8,236 bases of DNA, taken from NCBI GenBank assembly GCA_016205125.1, contig JACQJE010000122.1, positions 1 to 8,236 of the forward strand, given 5' to 3'. Below are positions 6,949 through 8,236 of the stretch, one piece after another. A program made the position numbers and the translations under genes. Position 1 is the first letter of the stretch; each line of letters begins with the position of its first letter. The stretch is from Deltaproteobacteria bacterium (GTDB lineage Bacteria > Bdellovibrionota > O2-12-FULL-43-9 > JACQJE01). A model generated the notes under the pieces. The model was not told the origin of the DNA and did not search any database. It was given only the letters and a program-made list of their open reading frames with translations.

Positions 6949-7470
6949 TTACAGAAGAGGAGTCAATATCCCTCCCTGCATCCCGATCAAAGCAAGGAGC
7001 AATGCCGGTCCATAAGGCATCCAATGGCACTGCTGCAGGTGGGGGAGCTGGAGGTCGTACCCCGGAACCAGAAAAGAGATCAAAAAGCGTTTCATGTCTG
7101 AAAGCCATGGAGAAAAACGGCGCGTCACAAAGAGGATGAAAAGGGCGATCAGCCCGCCGATGATCAGCGCGTAAAAACCGACACTGACTGCCATGCGCCA
7201 GCCAGCGACGGCTCCGATGGCGCCGAGCAGTTTCGCGTCGCCTGCGCCCATAATTCCACCGATACAGAGCGGGAGATAAAGCGCAAGACCCACACCTAAT
7301 CCGCTGAGGGCAAAGGCGGCTCCGCTCAATCCAGTTGTGTAAGCGTGAAATGCGAGGCCAAAGAGCGCGAGGGGGAGGGTGAGTAGATTGTAGATCTTCT
7401 TCGTGAAGAGATCAGTCAGCGCTCCGATTGCAACGCAGGATAAGAGAGCAATATTTAGAAATGTCGTCAT
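6949..7470 (-). CDS. tadV: Tad-type prepilin peptidase TadV/CpaA
   Basis: This 173-residue polytopic membrane protein should cleave the leaders of the Flp and TadE prepilins at the inner membrane. It carries both aspartates of the A24 aspartic prepilin peptidases: D20 in GALTDLFTKKIYN (17-28, the D...K.IxN pattern) and D78 in the GxGD motif GAGDAK (75-80). It is short and lacks the N-terminal methylase and cysteine region of PilD, as expected for TadV/CpaA. Several hydrophobic segments fill the rest (for example 31-45, 51-70, 83-112). The ATG at 7470 was chosen because AAAGGAG sits 5 nt upstream, overlapping the stop of the second pilin gene. It lies between two Flp-like genes. Confidence 0.9.
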   Translation of the reverse strand: MTTFLNIALLSCVAIGALTDLFTKKIYNLLTLPLALFGLAFHAYTTGLSGAAFALSGLGVGLALYLPLCIGGIMGAGDAKLLGAIGAVAGWRMAVSVGFYALIIGGLIALFILFVTRRFSPWLSDMKRFLISFLVPGYDLQLPHLQQCHWMPYGPALLLALIGMQGGILTPLL

Positions 7471-7481
7471 CTCAGCTCCTT

Positions 7482-7673
7482 TTACTTTTGAAAACCTCGT
7501 CCACTGCTGAGGGCACCTGCTATCTTCTGATTCGCGTTGGGGAGCCATTGGCTCAATCTCTCATGCAGCTGCGCTAGGCTGTTCAGCATGAGGAGTGAGA
7601 CGATGGCGACCAGCAGAAGATACTCGACAATGGTTTGCCCCTCTTCTCGGCAGGGGATACGTTTCGAACCCAT
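7482..7673 (-). CDS. Second Flp-like prepilin
   Basis: This 63-residue protein begins MGSKRIPCREEG|QTIVEY, with the cleavage glycine at G12, E17 at mature +5 and Y18 next. A hydrophobic helix (about 19-34) and a polar tail follow, as in Flp pilins. The leader carries a cysteine (C8), which is unusual and would be lost on processing. The ATG at 7673 is only 7 nt after the flp stop and no clear SD precedes it, so translation is probably coupled to flp. The frame extends upstream to 7748 inside flp, but only with a TTG start and no pilin-like sequence. It is more divergent than flp itself and could be a minor pilin. Confidence 0.78.
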   Translation of the reverse strand: MGSKRIPCREEGQTIVEYLLLVAIVSLLMLNSLAQLHERLSQWLPNANQKIAGALSSGRGFQK

Positions 7674-7680
7674 GAGCGGT

Positions 7681-7872
7681 TTACTTGATTGAGGCGCTTG
7701 TGAAGTTGGAAATTGCCCCTTCCACTTTTTCCATGACGGTGTTGACAAGCTCTTTCATCTTGTCTTTGAAGTGGTTTCCAACGGCAATGACAACAGCCAC
7801 AATGACCGAGAGAATCAGAATGTATTCTGTTGCGGATTGACCGCGCTCATCTCGTAAGAAGGTCTTAAACAT
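7681..7872 (-). CDS. flp: Flp pilin, likely the major subunit
   Basis: This 63-residue prepilin has an 11-residue leader and the classic Flp site RDERG|QSATEY (cleavage after G11, E16 at mature +5, Y17). A hydrophobic helix (about 18-31, ILILSVIVAVVIAVG) is followed by an amphipathic, lysine-rich tail. It is first in the operon, has the closest match to the Flp consensus and has the best ribosome binding site of the pilin genes (AGAGGAGA, 5 nt before the ATG at 7872). Those points suggest it is the major fibre subunit. The frame extends to 7893, but the longer start lacks a binding site at the right distance. It is exported to the inner membrane, processed by TadV and polymerised by the TadA/TadB machine. 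Confidence 0.9.
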   Translation of the reverse strand: MFKTFLRDERGQSATEYILILSVIVAVVIAVGNHFKDKMKELVNTVMEKVEGAISNFTSASIK

Positions 7873-7877
7873 CGTAA

Positions 7878-7885
7878 TCTCCTCT
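7878..7885 (-). promoter_or_regulatory. Strong SD that fixes the flp start
   Basis: AGAGGAGA read on the minus strand, 5 nt before the ATG at 7872. It favours this start over the in-frame codon at 7893 and fits high expression of a pilin. Confidence 0.8.
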
Positions 7886-7896
7886 GTATCCATCTC

Positions 7897-7933
7897 GCCG
7901 CTTGCAGAGTTCCTTTTTGGCTCACAGAGCGGC
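7897..7933 (-). promoter_or_regulatory. Possible leader hairpin upstream of flp
   Basis: In the leader RNA GCCGCT (7933-7928) can pair with AGCGGC (7902-7897). After an unpaired 4-nt internal loop, GAG (7923-7921) can pair with CUC (7909-7907), enclosing an A-rich loop. The structure ends 11 nt before the flp SD. It is modest and could arise by chance; no function is claimed. Confidence 0.3.
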
Positions 7934-7997
7934 AGAGAGGAATGAAATGACCCCTTTTTCTATTGTGCTGTTGATTTAGGAAAGGCGGGAACGGCCT

Positions 7998-8045
7998 ATT
8001 CGATAGCAATAAAGTTAATCATGAACTCTAACTTTATTATCGAAT
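7998..8045. repeat. Large AT-rich dyad at the 5' end of the predicted flp transcript
   Basis: AATAAAGTTA (8008-8017) and TAACTTTATT (8029-8038) are perfect reverse complements around an 11-nt loop. The stem extends outward after a 3-nt bulge (AGC, 8005-8007) with ATTCGAT (7998-8004) matching ATCGAAT (8039-8045). This gives 17 bp in total. It lies just downstream of the predicted -10 element, so it could be an operator covering the start region or a 5'-terminal hairpin stabilising the pilin mRNA. No uridine run follows it, which argues against a terminator. Confidence 0.7.
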
Positions 8046-8054
8046 TATGTAGTA

Positions 8055-8083
8055 ATACTAACAGAAAATCATTATTATGTCAA
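8055..8083 (-). promoter_or_regulatory. Predicted sigma70-like promoter for the flp/tad operon
   Basis: On the minus strand a perfect -35 hexamer TTGACA (8083-8078) is followed by a 17-nt spacer and TAGTAT (8060-8055), which matches 4 of 6 bases of the -10 consensus. Transcription would start near 8048, giving a leader of about 175 nt before flp. The surrounding sequence is much richer in A+T than the genes. This is the only strong promoter-like match I found ahead of the operon. Confidence 0.6.
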
Positions 8084-8236
8084 ACTTATTTTTACTCTCC
8101 TGCAATGGCTTGTCTCCCTTGGCCTTTTCCGCCGCAGAGACCTGTAAAATATTTTGACAGCACCTATCCATCCGAAAAGACTTTTGTTTCCGGCCATCCA
8201 AAATCTGCTACCCATTTCGGTGCAGTAACCTTGAAG

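Larger units (their letters stand above)
7873..8236. other. Intergenic region upstream of flp with no confident gene
   Basis: These 364 nt hold the flp SD, leader hairpin, dyad and promoter described separately. To the right of the promoter two frames stay open to the window edge. One is on the plus strand from ATG 8021 or 8105, without a visible SD. The other is on the minus strand, ending in TAG at 8166-8164 after 23 codons. The minus frame has a more gene-like share of purines at codon position one and could be the end of an upstream gene. Both are too short to judge. An AAAATATTTT palindrome at 8146-8155 was also seen; I give it no function. Confidence 0.5.

Noticed and set aside
6929..7108. 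N-terminal extension of the third pilin giving a 128-residue protein
   Set aside because: The extension overlaps the prepilin peptidase gene in another frame, is rich in Pro/Arg without a pattern, and would put the prepilin cleavage site about 70 residues in.
7471..7548. 26-residue upstream extension of the prepilin peptidase
   Set aside because: It would overlap the second pilin and place a polar stretch before the first helix; the ATG at 7470 has a proper SD.
7998..8045. Dyad read as a terminator of a neighbouring gene
   Set aside because: No T-run follows on either strand, no confident gene ends nearby, and it sits directly after a promoter.
8143..8159. TGTAAAATATTTTGACA as a regulator-binding palindrome
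   Set aside because: Only the 10-bp AT-rich core is symmetric, the outer arms are offset by one base, and such palindromes are common by chance in AT-rich DNA.
1..8236. Mobile elements, tRNA or rRNA genes, CRISPR arrays
   Set aside because: No transposase or integrase motifs, terminal repeats, cloverleaf sequences or regularly spaced repeats were seen; almost all the window is accounted for by one Tad operon.

Overview
The window holds most of a Tad (tight adherence) / Flp type IVc pilus operon, all on the minus strand and so transcribed from the right of the window to the left. A secretin, a CpaB-type periplasmic partner and several prepilin-like proteins point to a diderm (Gram-negative-type) bacterium. 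Base composition looks close to balanced, Shine-Dalgarno (SD) sites are purine-rich and strong, and the promoter is sigma70-like. I cannot assign a phylum from the sequence alone.

Layout in transcription order: a sigma70-like promoter (8083-8055); a leader of about 175 nt that starts with a large dyad (8045-7998); flp, the best match to the major pilin (7872-7681); a second Flp-like pilin (7673-7482); the prepilin peptidase tadV/cpaA (7470-6949); a third Flp-like pilin (6928-6722); two TadE-family minor pseudopilins (6696-6115 and about 6098-5676); a hairpin-bearing gap; cpaB/rcpC (5618-4764); the secretin cpaC/rcpA (4747-3194); a single 731-residue gene fusing a TadZ/CpaE ParA-like ATPase to a TadA/CpaF secretion ATPase (3194-999); the inner-membrane platform gene tadB (977-105); and the first 24 codons of another gene with a hydrophobic N-terminus (74-1), probably tadC by position. 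Gaps between genes are 1-60 nt or overlapping, so one transcription unit is likely.

How the parts fit: TadV cleaves the short leaders of up to five substrates (three Flp-like proteins and two TadE-like proteins). All five share a G|Q cleavage context and a glutamate at mature position +5. The TadA half powers assembly on the TadB (and presumably TadC) platform. The covalently attached TadZ half should place the machine in the cell. CpaC forms the outer-membrane pore and CpaB links the envelope parts.

The main oddities are the in-frame TadZ-TadA fusion without the receiver-like domain that TadZ/CpaE usually carries, a degenerate signature motif in the secretin, a possible structure hiding the cpaB SD just after the tadE stop, and a 17-bp dyad at the predicted transcription start. 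The right flank (8046-8236) holds no gene I can call with confidence.
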